Positions 49,308 through 58,457 of a stretch of 64,000 bases of DNA are shown here, piece after piece. Each line of letters starts with the position of its first letter. Positions within the stretch are counted from its first letter, which is position 1. This DNA comes from Vavraia culicis subsp. floridensis. Taxonomy: Eukaryota > Microsporidia > Pleistophoridae. Under the pieces are notes generated by a model, which was not told the origin of the DNA, did not search any database, and worked only from the letters and a program-made list of their open reading frames with translations. The stretch is from NCBI RefSeq assembly GCF_000192795.1, contig NW_007360604.1:179088-243087 (forward strand), given 5' to 3'. The position numbers were made by a program, and so were the translations under genes.

Positions 49308-49739
49308 GAGGGATACAACTACGGCTTTACTTAGATTAACTGCAAGAACTTGAACGGGGATAACCACAAGTTAGAAATTACGTTCGATCCAAAAGAACTA
49401 GAAAAGTGGTTTATTTGGGTAGTATGATGTATGAGAGGATAAATAAATATGTGTTAAGCGAACAACGATTCTGAACAGCGGCACATATACAAATTGGTAA
49501 TTTTACGTGAAGTAATGTGCTGCTGTTAAAATAAATATTGTAATTGTGAAAACAATTTTGGTTTAGTTCATTGTCTCAGCTGAATAGAAATTTATAAAAT
49601 ATAAATAAGCGAATTTTAGTGAGAGCAATATAATCGATCAGTATTTACCAACAAAAAGCTTTGAACACATTCAAAGTGACCCGTCTAATTGCACATATGC
49701 ACACTCAATGGTGTTATTTTTAATTATTTTACATTATTT
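49308..49739. other. Divergent intergenic region with dispersed element copy
   Basis: The first 11 nt hold the TATCCCTC motif of the minus-strand gene. An imperfect copy of the dispersed element lies at 49601-49626. Confidence 0.45.
49601..49626 (+). repeat. Dispersed AAATAAAC-TACTTTTAGTG element, copy 4
   Basis: ATAAATAAGCGAATTTTAGT then GAGAGC. The order and approximate spacing of the other copies are kept. Confidence 0.35.
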
Positions 49740-49752
49740 TCTCCCTTAAGTA
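49740..49752 (+). promoter_or_regulatory. Start-proximal CCCTT motif of the TMEM208 gene
   Basis: TCTCCCTTAAGTA directly precedes the ATG. Confidence 0.55.
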
Positions 49753-50142
49753 ATGTCTGGTGCATCAGATAAGAAAATAATCGCTGCCAACAAACAAATT
49801 CTCAAGAACTTGCTCATTGGTGAAGTTGTATCAATGGTCCCTGTCCTAACGCTGCTGGCATTCCAACGCTATACCCTGTTAAGTCTTGTGTACCTTTTTG
49901 TCGAGCTACTGGCTATACTTCTACTGTACAAATTTTCAAAAGCAAAAATTGTCGATTCTCGGGCCGTTCCGTGTGCAAATCTCGGTGACAAAGGTGTTAT
50001 TGGCCTGTTATTCGATTTAGTGTACCTGTGCTGGATAGGAAAATTGGTAGTTATTTTTTTCCGGTGGTCCATTCTCTTTACCTTGGTTATGTTTGGTGCG
50101 TGTGTGTACTACGAGATTGTTGGCAGGCACAGAAAAACATAG
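49753..50142 (+). CDS. SND2: TMEM208/SND2-family ER membrane protein
   Basis: A 129-residue membrane protein. A soluble start (SDKKIIAANKQILKNLLIGE) resembles TMEM208's KKQIAEENQ.TLKFYR. Two closely spaced hydrophobic segments follow at about 24-63. A linker comes next, then a conserved-looking stretch DKGVIGLLFDLVYLCWIGKLV (TMEM208: G.AEHLKDVILLTAIVQVL) running into a third and fourth hydrophobic segment at about 82-122. SND2/TMEM208 belongs to the SRP-independent route that targets membrane proteins to the ER. Length is slightly below the usual 150-190. It is convergent with the next gene, 165 nt away. Confidence 0.62.
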   Translation: MSGASDKKIIAANKQILKNLLIGEVVSMVPVLTLLAFQRYTLLSLVYLFVELLAILLLYKFSKAKIVDSRAVPCANLGDKGVIGLLFDLVYLCWIGKLVVIFFRWSILFTLVMFGACVYYEIVGRHRKT

Positions 50143-50307
50143 CATATAGGGACCTTGGTTGAATTATTTGGCTTATTAAACGCTGTTACCTACACCATTA
50201 ATATTCATTTGGACTCACAGGCCTAAAAAATGTTTGTAAAAAAATTTATTGTAATTTATGTTTACGCGGTAATCATGGGATACACTTTTCACCATGCGTG
50301 CTTTTGG

Positions 50308-51393
50308 TCATTCTTTCTGCACATCTCGATCATCTGGCGGCGGAAGACTTATCAAAATGTTGTACAGACGGCTAAAGCTAATATAGTAACAGTCCTTGTG
50401 CACACGCGTGTAACCCGCATTGTCCTTCAGCACGAAACAGCGTTTCATGGCGTGCTGCTTTAGCAGTGATTTGTAATCGAACTTAACGCACCAAGTGACG
50501 TGTTCGTTTTTTATGGCATCGAAGTCGTGAAAATAAGAATACTGGGGCGAAAACTTTCGGCATATCAAAACGTATCGGTACTCATTCTCCTTCAGAAAAT
50601 CGAGCACAATTTCCAACTCGTTATTTTTTTGACGAATTGTCGAATTGACGTACGTGCGATCAGAAATATCGCTTTTTCGGGTAGTTTTCAGTTCCAACCA
50701 ATTTATATTGTCCTTTGCCTGTTCACATCCATGACCAAAGCTGTCAAGATCTACCACGATCAAAAAATCTACAGGCTTCTTTGTTCTACATAATATTTCC
50801 GGCATCTGTTCCAGTTTTCTATGCATTCTAGTCACATCCACTCTCCTGTCCTTAACAAAAGTCTCAAAATACTTCCTCTGCTCGTATCTGTCCCAATCCT
50901 TCTCTACTATTTTCTGTTTGGCATGAGATTCCGCCCGTTTAAATAGCCCTTGGTAATCCTCGAGGATCACAAATCGTTCCTTTGCTGTTTCGATGTCATC
51001 GAACAACCTGAAAAAGTACAATTCAAAAATCATGAAACAATTTTTTTCACTCACGTTACAACCCTTTAATGAGCGAAGTAGCATGTTTTTGTCAATCTTC
51101 ATGTTAAGAATGAAGTGTATCTTTAGTATTGCGTAGTTATCACCTCGTAAAAGCTGTCTCTGCAGTATTTCGCTGGCTCGGGGATGCATACTAAAGAACT
51201 TGCGTATTCCTGTCCGTGATTCTGCGTTTAATGATATCTGCCGGCAGAATTCGTTAATTTTCTTCAAGTACTCGTCATTAATGTAACCCGATGTTTGTTT
51301 ACCGTCCAAACTTGGTTCTTCTGTGCCTTTGTGCGTTTTTTCTGTCTTATGGGCCTGCGGACCCTTCTCCTCTACAGCTTTAAGTTCCTTCAT
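50308..51393 (-). CDS. Unrecognised 361-residue protein
   Basis: I do not recognise this protein. Residues 1-40 are hydrophilic and probably disordered. Residues 45-200 are helical (LKKINEFCRQISLNAESRTGIRKFF; KIVEKDWDRYEQRKYFETFV). Residues about 205-340 look like an alpha/beta domain: a hydrophobic strand ending in aspartates (VDFLIVVDLDSFGHG), then a helix-strand pair (ELEIVLDFLKENEYRYVLICRKF) and TWCVKFDYKSLLKQHA. The first strand is reminiscent of a PIN/NYN nuclease strand carrying an acidic residue, but the other acidic positions cannot be placed. No transmembrane segment. The ATG follows GGCCCGTCTAA, so the gene is probably real. Confidence 0.7.
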   Translation of the reverse strand: MKELKAVEEKGPQAHKTEKTHKGTEEPSLDGKQTSGYINDEYLKKINEFCRQISLNAESRTGIRKFFSMHPRASEILQRQLLRGDNYAILKIHFILNMKIDKNMLLRSLKGCNVSEKNCFMIFELYFFRLFDDIETAKERFVILEDYQGLFKRAESHAKQKIVEKDWDRYEQRKYFETFVKDRRVDVTRMHRKLEQMPEILCRTKKPVDFLIVVDLDSFGHGCEQAKDNINWLELKTTRKSDISDRTYVNSTIRQKNNELEIVLDFLKENEYRYVLICRKFSPQYSYFHDFDAIKNEHVTWCVKFDYKSLLKQHAMKRCFVLKDNAGYTRVHKDCYYISFSRLYNILISLPPPDDRDVQKE

Positions 51394-52234
51394 TTAGACG
51401 GGCCAGTCAGTGTAATTTTTAAAAAGGGCTTCGCGCGATTCTGCGAGGGGGCAAACTATCAGGAATGGAGTAATTGCCGCATTGTATGGTTACCCTACTC
51501 AGTTCTTTAAAATATTCATCTCGTGTCTATAGAGGTGTTTCTATATGATAGAAAGATCCTGCTCGTGCAAATATGTAAAGGGACAAAGAGAGAATGTTTG
51601 CATTTATTCTTAACAATATTAGTAGTGCCACTCGGGTAGATTTTAACTGCGTATTTCCAATTTTTTTATCCGATGAGTAAATTTCATCTATTATTAACGT
51701 TATTCCTTGTCATAGGTGCTAATTCGTCTGATTTTGTGCTTCATTTTTTATTGTTACGTCCATTCATGTCAATCTATGGAAGTAGAAGGCAACGATCATG
51801 GTTATAAAAGGAATGTTAAGACATCTGTTAACGCAAATACGTTCGTATGCGCTAGATTGTGTAATTCCACCGAATGGTGCTAGCAGCACATACAAAAATA
51901 TACGTTTATATCATCATAAACGGAGTATGTTACTGTACGTTTACGTATTTCAATTCAGCTGCATTGCTATTTTGCAGCCAGTTAATCTTCCGTCTGTCAA
52001 AAAGCAATCATAACATGCCTATGAAACGTGTATAATTACCAAATAAAAAATTGTAGAACGCTCTATACTTATCCAAATTCTATATCTGTTTTTATTCGCA
52101 CCACATGCCATTTCCATCACATACTGTAGGCTCATAATGAAGGAGCAAAGCATTTCTTGCGGAGACCAAGCATCTTTTAAGAAATGTGAAATTCCCCTTT
52201 TCTGCCATTTAAGAACTTACAAAATTGCTCATAG
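51394..52234. other. Divergent intergenic region
   Basis: The first 11 nt hold GGCCCGTCTAA (minus strand). GAAATTCCCCTTTTC lies 43-29 nt before the next ATG and may be that gene's promoter signal at a longer distance. A 71-codon frame at 51798 is unsupported. Confidence 0.45.
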
Positions 52235-52504
52235 ATGGCCAAAGATATTACCCTCAAAATAGACAAACAGTTGGATGTTTTAAAAGATCAAGTGAAAGAC
52301 AACATCAAGACGGAGGAAAAGCGCGGCGCAGATCTTGGAAATCTGGAAAAAAGATCCAGTAATTTAATGAAAACCTCGATAGCATTCAAGAAACAAGCGG
52401 AAAAAACCAAATATCAGATGATGTGGGAGCTGTATAAATGGTATATGATTGCTGGTATATTGGTTTTAATTTTGCTGCTGCCAATCATAAAAATCTTCAT
52501 TTGA
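52235..52504 (+). CDS. R-SNARE, VAMP/synaptobrevin type
   Basis: An 89-residue tail-anchored vesicle SNARE. Residues 6-62 form one SNARE coiled coil with the R-SNARE pattern. VKDNIKTEEKRGADLGNLEKRSSNLMKTSIAFKKQAEKTKYQMMW follows VAMP's V..NI..VLERG..L..L...T..L...A..F...A...R. The arginine in EEKRG is the probable zero-layer residue. A 22-residue hydrophobic anchor ends the protein (MIAGILVLILLLPIIKIF). There is no longin domain, so it is a brevin-like v-SNARE, perhaps Snc1 or Nyv1-like in role. The only CCC motif is about 40 nt upstream. Confidence 0.83.
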   Translation: MAKDITLKIDKQLDVLKDQVKDNIKTEEKRGADLGNLEKRSSNLMKTSIAFKKQAEKTKYQMMWELYKWYMIAGILVLILLLPIIKIFI

Positions 52505-53015
52505 TGGACATTCCATCATGTTGAACATCGAATGTGCAGGACAAAAACTTGAACTTGGAAGTTGCAGTATTTTAGTGCAAATATGTTTTATACGATATGA
52601 CGCCTTCGTATGTAGCAGGAACAATGTTTTTTATCTGTTTATAAAGCTATATCAAGACTGGATGTAAAGTCTAAGCATCTCCTCGCTCAATAAACCCTGA
52701 AAAAAAAGTCATACCGATCATACGAAACTTTCTTTTTTGCCTAAAGGCAACTTTTGTTCATTAAAAGCGGTTTATTTGTCACCTCACAATATACTTTGAA
52801 CGAGCCAAAAATATTTGTTCGTGATTACGTGAAAATCCGAATTCAATCCGGCAGTAAGACGCAACACAACATGCCAAAACCAAACAAGCAAAAAAATTTA
52901 GAGCATCCAATACATAGAATTGGTATGCTCATGGACAACAGAATTAATAAATTAAATTTATTAAACATACTTTCACATACTAAGAACATGAATTCCTAAT
53001 GAAAACACGTATTTT
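52505..53015. other. Intergenic between convergent genes
   Basis: An 81-codon frame at 52754-52999 starts on a non-ATG codon and is unsupported. A partial match to the dispersed element (CAGTATTTTAGTGCAAATA) is at 52565-52583. Confidence 0.4.
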
Positions 53016-55667
53016 CTACTTGCAAACACCTGAATTCTCCGCCAATATTTTTTTCCTCACTTCAATCGCTCTGTCCGTGATAGACTTGGGTACACCCGCA
53101 AGTCTAGCAACAGGTATTCCCTGCGAATCGTGGCATACACCCTCACGTAACTTAAATAAAAAGATGATATCATCCTCATCAACAATCACATCCATAAATC
53201 CCTTTCTTACGTTTTTAACTTCGTCGACAATCCGATGGTAATGCGTGGAGAAGAGCGAATAAATATGTTTTCTGTTCAGGTATTCAATAACGGCCCTTGC
53301 AATGGACTCACCATCCTTGGTTGATGTTCCTCTGCCCAGTTCATCAATGATTATCAGTGAATCATGCGTGCACTCGTTCAGAATAACACCTGTTTCCTTC
53401 ATTTCCACCATGAAAGTCGATTCACCGCGCAAAAGATTATCACTAGCACCCAGTCTTGTGAATATTCGGTCGAACACCCGACTTTCCATTTTGTCCGCGG
53501 TAACCTTCATTCCCATCTGTGATAGAATAACATTCAGGCAAACGGTCCGTAGAAATGTAGATTTGCCCGCCATATTCGGTCCAGTCAGCAGTAACGTTTT
53601 GCTGTCATCGAATATAAAATCATTGCCCAAATAATTTGGAAAAATCGGGTTACGCAAATTTTCGAACGCAAGATTTCCGGTAAATTCGGTGTGTGTTGAG
53701 TTGGTGTGTACCAAAGAGAAGGTGGCAAAACTCATAAAACAGTCAATTTCAGATAACATGTCGGATATTTTGTAAAACAATGGATACGACTCTAAGAATT
53801 GTTGTGTTGCTTTTACCAGGATGAGTCCTTTAGCCTGGAATATCTTTTCTGAACATTCCTCATGCTCTTTTATGATATCTTTCAAGTCTTGCGTGTAATA
53901 CCGCTTAGTTGTCTTCGTGCTCGATACCAAGAAATAGCTTGTTGGCACCGAAATAGTGGATGGCACCTCAATTTGAAAAGTTTCCTTGCCAAGATCCTTG
54001 TAACACAACAGTTTGCAGTTTAATCTTTCTTTCTGCTTTTCTAAATACTCCTTGAGCCTGAGTTCGATGTTTTTTATCTCTTTTGTGTAGACAGAATACT
54101 CGTCATTCTGTTTTTCTGATGATTTAATCTCGCTTTCTGTGACGGTATACTGCTCTGAAAACTCTTCCATCTTCTTTTTTAGTTCGCACACAGTGTCGCT
54201 GTATTGACTAAATTTTTGCAAAAGAGCGGGCGAAAAGCCGATGTCAGCGAAGAATCTGTCGAAGAACGAGCAGGCAAGCTGCAGGTTCACCTGTAAATTA
54301 TAAAGGTCCTTTGATGTGTAGTTACGATTATTCAGCTTTCCCGTGAGTCGATCGAGATCCCTAATCCTGGACAATTCACCTTTAATATCTCTAATCTCCA
54401 GCTTCTCAATTTCACCTGTTATCCTCTGTCTCTCTTCGATCTTTCTTACATCGGCAAGAGGGTAGAGCAACCATTGTCTAAGCAATCGCTGACCATATGG
54501 CGTCGAACAATGGTTTATGGCGTTGAATAATGAAACCTTTTCGTCGATGATGTTTAAGTTTTTCAGAGAAATGCTGTCAATAACCATGTAATCCTTCCTA
54601 TCTGCCATTCTTTTGATCACAACGTTTTCCTTGAAGTCTGCTCGTCTCAAAAATTGCATGTAATTGTCAAGGTAGAGGAAGCAAATGTATTCGTCAATAA
54701 CCTCAAATTTTTGCTGGAAATCGATCGCAGACCCTCCCTTGATAGGATGTTCCGTCTTTCTCCCCTCTATTTTACGCTCGCTGATGATCTCCTTAATGTT
54801 GTATTGTGCTAGCACCGTTCTGACACTGTCCTCAACTTTCTCATAAAACGTTTTGATCCAGATTTCGTTGATACACGCATCGTAGAGCAAAATGGACACC
54901 GACACATCCTCACAGTATTTTATAACCGCCAAATAAACAGAATGTGCCGTTTTGATGTGGTTGTAATTGTATATTGTTCCGGATGTTATGACCTCTTTCA
55001 ATTCTCGCTCGATTATTTCCCTGCCCTTTCGGTTTGTTGTGTTGTTTTCTTTTTCTTCCTTCTCCCTAATTCTTTTGCCGATCATATTCTCTTTCTGGTC
55101 AATTCTGGCCACCTTGTACCCTTTTTCTAAGAACCGTCCTGCCCACATATCGAAGCAACTAACTGGAAATCCTGCCATTTTCATATTCACACGATCAGCT
55201 ATCTTCATATCAAAAAGCTTTGCACCTATTTCGGCATCGCCTTCGTACAGTTCGTAGAATTTGCCCTTTTTAAAGCACACAATCGTATCAAAATAATCCT
55301 TTTTAATGGACCAAAACTGTTTTTCAAACGGTGTCAACAAACTCATATCCTGATCGGAGACGTACAGCGTACTCTTGTCGTATCCCTCGTCATTCACCCG
55401 CCTTCCTTTGCTGTCCCTGATATCTGCCAAAAATCCGTATCTCTTTTCACCTGCCTCACCTTTTCTTCTCTTGGGTGTCCTTGCCGCGCCATCAACATTG
55501 CTGGGGAGAGAGTCGATTTCCGAAGAAAGGAGAAACTCATTGTTCTGCGAGGCATGAGAGTCGTGCACTAGTTTCTGTGAAGAGGATGCCGATTCATCGA
55601 TGTGATCCTTTGTGCGCTTGACTGGAGACGAAAGAAATTCAAGAAGCGACTTCTGTTTTTTTTCCAT
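53016..55667 (-). CDS. MSH6: MSH6, MutS-alpha mismatch repair subunit
   Basis: An 883-residue MutS homologue; with MSH2 it recognises base mismatches and small loops. The first ten residues contain a PCNA-binding PIP box (QKSLLEFL), followed by a serine-rich linker. Mismatch-binding domain I shows FDTIVCFKKGKFYELYEGDA, with the Phe-x-Glu motif (FYE) of MutS/MSH6. The lever and clamp helices follow. The ATPase has Walker A LTGPNMAGKSTFLR, Walker B LIIIDELGRGTSTKDG and the final FSTHYH signature histidine. No PWWP domain is present, as in yeast. ATG 55667 is chosen over an ATG 12 codons upstream because AAATTTTTGGGCCTTAGA sits between, and this places the PIP box at the N-terminus. Confidence 0.95.
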   Translation of the reverse strand: MEKKQKSLLEFLSSPVKRTKDHIDESASSSQKLVHDSHASQNNEFLLSSEIDSLPSNVDGAARTPKRRKGEAGEKRYGFLADIRDSKGRRVNDEGYDKSTLYVSDQDMSLLTPFEKQFWSIKKDYFDTIVCFKKGKFYELYEGDAEIGAKLFDMKIADRVNMKMAGFPVSCFDMWAGRFLEKGYKVARIDQKENMIGKRIREKEEKENNTTNRKGREIIERELKEVITSGTIYNYNHIKTAHSVYLAVIKYCEDVSVSILLYDACINEIWIKTFYEKVEDSVRTVLAQYNIKEIISERKIEGRKTEHPIKGGSAIDFQQKFEVIDEYICFLYLDNYMQFLRRADFKENVVIKRMADRKDYMVIDSISLKNLNIIDEKVSLFNAINHCSTPYGQRLLRQWLLYPLADVRKIEERQRITGEIEKLEIRDIKGELSRIRDLDRLTGKLNNRNYTSKDLYNLQVNLQLACSFFDRFFADIGFSPALLQKFSQYSDTVCELKKKMEEFSEQYTVTESEIKSSEKQNDEYSVYTKEIKNIELRLKEYLEKQKERLNCKLLCYKDLGKETFQIEVPSTISVPTSYFLVSSTKTTKRYYTQDLKDIIKEHEECSEKIFQAKGLILVKATQQFLESYPLFYKISDMLSEIDCFMSFATFSLVHTNSTHTEFTGNLAFENLRNPIFPNYLGNDFIFDDSKTLLLTGPNMAGKSTFLRTVCLNVILSQMGMKVTADKMESRVFDRIFTRLGASDNLLRGESTFMVEMKETGVILNECTHDSLIIIDELGRGTSTKDGESIARAVIEYLNRKHIYSLFSTHYHRIVDEVKNVRKGFMDVIVDEDDIIFLFKLREGVCHDSQGIPVARLAGVPKSITDRAIEVRKKILAENSGVCK

Positions 55668-55690
55668 TCTAAGGCCCAAAAATTTTTTGT
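55668..55690 (-). promoter_or_regulatory. AAATTTTTGGGCCTT motif at MSH6 start
   Basis: On the minus strand AAATTTTTGGGCCTTAGA abuts the ATG: a GGG-type counterpart of the AAATTTGCCCTTG motif. Confidence 0.55.
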
Positions 55691-56415
55691 TATAACGAGA
55701 CATATCGGTACAAAAACCAGGTTGAAGGTGTTTAGCAAGGTGTATAACAAGACACTATGCAATATGAAGTGAGGAACAGCGTTTTTTTATCGGTCTGACT
55801 TTTGCTTCAGGCAAAATAATAGATTGTTTTTACGTTCATCAATAATAGAATCAAATGCCCTCTCTTTATATTTTCATCAGGTCTACAATAACGCAGTCCC
55901 ACGATTTAATCCAAATTAGCGCTCGGCTACATCGCTAGGCTGCCCAATTGAACCAATGAGTAAATTTTACTTCTGCTTCCCAAACAACACCTGTCCAAGT
56001 ATTGACTTGATAACGGTAATCATCGGGCTCAATGATTAAATTTGTACCTCTCAAGACATTTTACCGAGACTTGCTTGCTGCGATACGAGCAGTACTACAT
56101 GCAGTATGCTGTGGAGTACGAAGGGAATGAGGGAATCTTACACACAAGATGTGAGCATAAGCTGATCTGATTAACAAATCATACAGAGAAAGTTTCAAAT
56201 AAATGCTTTACTTTTCTGTTCTATTGTTCGCAATACGAGGATGGGCCCGTGTATCCATGGAATATTGGTCATTGTGCGTAATATTTGAGTACCAACATAA
56301 GATTAGGAGTTTAAAAAAATTAAGGAGGTGAGAGTGAATCTGTAACAGCGTGAGATGAGGAGATTAAAATTCGTTTTTAGCAGAAAGTTTTTATCTCACA
56401 GAAAAATAAACAAAC
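55691..56415. other. Divergent intergenic region
   Basis: No gene supported. The next ATG (56416) lacks a close CCC or GGG motif. Confidence 0.5.
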
Positions 56416-57498
56416 ATGGATACAGATGAACAGGTAAAACGGCGTATCGCAGACGGTGAGGAGGTAAGCGACATAAATTACATGTTTGACGAGAACAAGC
56501 ACATCATACACTTCGCAGCACTGTACAACAACTTAGATTTGATAAGAAGATGTTTGAACTGTGGCGTTGATGTGGACATCAAGGGAGGAAAGTTTCAGAG
56601 CACGCCGTTGTATTTTGCTGTTTACAACAAAAACTACAGCACGATGATGTTTCTACTTGAAAACGGGGCCAACTCGGATTACATTAATTTAAGCAACAAC
56701 TCCCTGCGCAAGATATGCGTTCATCGAGATGACATCCTTTCATTTCTTTTGCTGGACATTTTTGGTGTAGATGAACATTCTCAGACAGTGGAAAAAGATA
56801 GGTTGGTGAAACTTGCCATAAAACTAAGAAAAGTTCAGTTTGTAAGTTATTTGAAGAGCAGTAACAAAATATCTCACAAATTGGTCCTATTCTTTGCGCT
56901 TATACATTTCATATCATTTATGTACAACGTAGATCCCTACACGATTGTGTTACTGTTCATTTCCTACCACAACCTGCTCGTTTATATCAAATTTATGTTT
57001 TATCTGAACATTTACTACAGCATTTTATTCTCCATAGAGCTGGTGGAGTATAATTTACTATGGTCCATTCTTTTAATCCCGTATTACGTTGCTTTTTATA
57101 GACTGACGCGCAATAAGAGGTGTGTAAAGATCCGAGACAGATGGGAAAAGATTAAAATTGTCAAAGAAATGATGAGAAATAAGAAATATAACGAGAAAGA
57201 GTTTTGCGCTATATGCATAAGGGACAAAAACAAGGATACAAAGCACTGCAGCAGCTGCAACGTATGTGTGGATGGATTTGATCATCACTGCCCATGCCTG
57301 GACAATTGTGTGTACTCCGGAATGTCAGCACTTTTCTATTTCTATCTTCTATACAGCATTGGGCTGTGCTTTCTACGTATTATACTTGCGAACAGCCTGA
57401 ACATGCGCTTCAATCTGCTGCTAGTCTTCTTCATCGTTGTACTGCTGTTCAGAGCATACGTAAATTTGCGGGTGTTCGTGGACAACACAGGAAGATGA
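56416..57498 (+). CDS. Ankyrin-repeat DHHC palmitoyltransferase (Akr1/HIP14 type)
   Basis: A 360-residue protein S-acyltransferase. Residues 20-105 hold two to three ankyrin repeats (HIIHFAALYNNLDLIRRCLNCGVDVD; STPLYFAVYNKNYSTMMFLLENGAN). Several hydrophobic segments lie at about 152-235. The cysteine-rich catalytic domain at about 265-300 is intact: FCAICIRDKNKDTKHCSSCNVCVDGFDHHCPCLDNCV, with the DHHC tetrad. Two more membrane segments follow. This ankyrin plus DHHC layout is that of Akr1/HIP14, which works in Golgi and endosomal membranes. It is half the usual length. The frame ends abruptly (VFVDNTGR) just before a different-frame stretch encoding DEPTAFEHRKR, reminiscent of the TTxE motif, so a frameshift or tiny intron is possible. 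Confidence 0.85.
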   Translation: MDTDEQVKRRIADGEEVSDINYMFDENKHIIHFAALYNNLDLIRRCLNCGVDVDIKGGKFQSTPLYFAVYNKNYSTMMFLLENGANSDYINLSNNSLRKICVHRDDILSFLLLDIFGVDEHSQTVEKDRLVKLAIKLRKVQFVSYLKSSNKISHKLVLFFALIHFISFMYNVDPYTIVLLFISYHNLLVYIKFMFYLNIYYSILFSIELVEYNLLWSILLIPYYVAFYRLTRNKRCVKIRDRWEKIKIVKEMMRNKKYNEKEFCAICIRDKNKDTKHCSSCNVCVDGFDHHCPCLDNCVYSGMSALFYFYLLYSIGLCFLRIILANSLNMRFNLLLVFFIVVLLFRAYVNLRVFVDNTGR

Positions 57499-57910
57499 AC
57501 CAACAGCATTTGAACATAGGAAACGAACGGATTCTAACAGCAAATAAATCGCATATTTGCAGATAATACTCACATCTATCGCTTAATAAACGCCTAAAAT
57601 CTGCTCTTCTGTTTTGATTATCCCGTAATTCTATACTTGTTACGTACCAAACACCACACCACTCGTTGTACATTCATTCTGGTTAATCTACCGATCTGTA
57701 CTTACCAATAAAAACTGATCTCATCATTTCAACAGCAAACAGCGTGTTCACTCTCCGCAGTGATTGCGATGTGTGATAAATAAATTTAATTCGAAGACTA
57801 AGATACACCGGCCAGTAATGTCAAGCCAATAAAATCTTACTTTGAACATTTGCTTTACATGTAATTCCCTGTTCTCTGCGATAACACCGTTCGGCTTCTT
57901 TTTCGATCTT
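57499..57910. other. Intergenic between two plus-strand genes
   Basis: The first 60 nt contain the out-of-frame DEPTAFEHRKRTDSNSK extension discussed with the DHHC gene, ending TAA at about 57547. Nothing else is recognised. Confidence 0.45.
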
Positions 57911-57926
57911 TTTCATGACCCCGGGA
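57911..57926 (+). promoter_or_regulatory. Start-proximal ACCCCGGG motif of NIP7
   Basis: TTTCATGACCCCGGGA directly precedes ATG 57927. It carries both CCC and GGG. Confidence 0.55.
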
Positions 57927-58457
57927 ATGCGCAAACTAACTCAGGAGGAAAGCGACAAAGTGTTTGCAAAGCTTGATCAATTCGTCGGCGATCGCAAAGA
58001 AGAACTATTGAAAGACCACAACATATATTTACACAACAAAAACGTATTTTATGTAAGCAATCTGCTCTATAAAAAGGTCTCCAACATACCAAAGAAGAGC
58101 ATTGTAATGGTTGGAACGCATATCGGACGATTTACAAGATCTGATCGATTTTTCTTGAAGGTGGGCGCTTTGAATGTACTGAGTGCATACGTTACGAAAA
58201 AAGTGTGGATAAAATGGAGTGCAGAGATGAACTTCCTCTATGGAAATAACGTGCTCAAGTCACATGTTCTCAAGACTACAGAGGATCTCAAGGACAGAGA
58301 CATTGTGTTTCTGTACAATCCTAGGGATGTGTTGCTTGGGTTTGGAATAACGGCAAGGAATATGGACAGCTTTAACAAGGCGGATCATAACAGCCTGTTC
58401 GTAATAAAACAGTGCGATAAAGGTGAATATATACGAAATGAAGCAGAAATACTTTAA
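57927..58457 (+). CDS. NIP7: NIP7, 60S ribosome biogenesis factor
   Basis: A 176-residue, full-length homologue of Nip7, a nucleolar protein with an N-terminal alpha/beta domain and C-terminal PUA domain needed for 27S pre-rRNA processing. MRKLTQEESDKVFAKLDQFVG matches Nip7's MR.LTEEET..MFEKI.KYIG. NVFYVSNLLYKK (VYYVSE.I.K), GTHIGRFTRSDRFFLKVGALN (GT.FGKFTKTHKF.L.VTAL), KVWIKWSAEMNFLYGNNVLKSHVLKTTE and LLGFGITARN follow in order. ATG 57927 is chosen over the ATG four codons earlier because the CCCCGGG motif lies between and MR is the family start. AATAAA overlaps the stop codon. Confidence 0.95.
   Translation: MRKLTQEESDKVFAKLDQFVGDRKEELLKDHNIYLHNKNVFYVSNLLYKKVSNIPKKSIVMVGTHIGRFTRSDRFFLKVGALNVLSAYVTKKVWIKWSAEMNFLYGNNVLKSHVLKTTEDLKDRDIVFLYNPRDVLLGFGITARNMDSFNKADHNSLFVIKQCDKGEYIRNEAEIL

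Noticed and set aside
52137..52260. 40-codon frame upstream of the R-SNARE that might add a longin domain
   Set aside because: It is in a different frame, does not resemble a longin domain, and contains the probable CCCC promoter motif.
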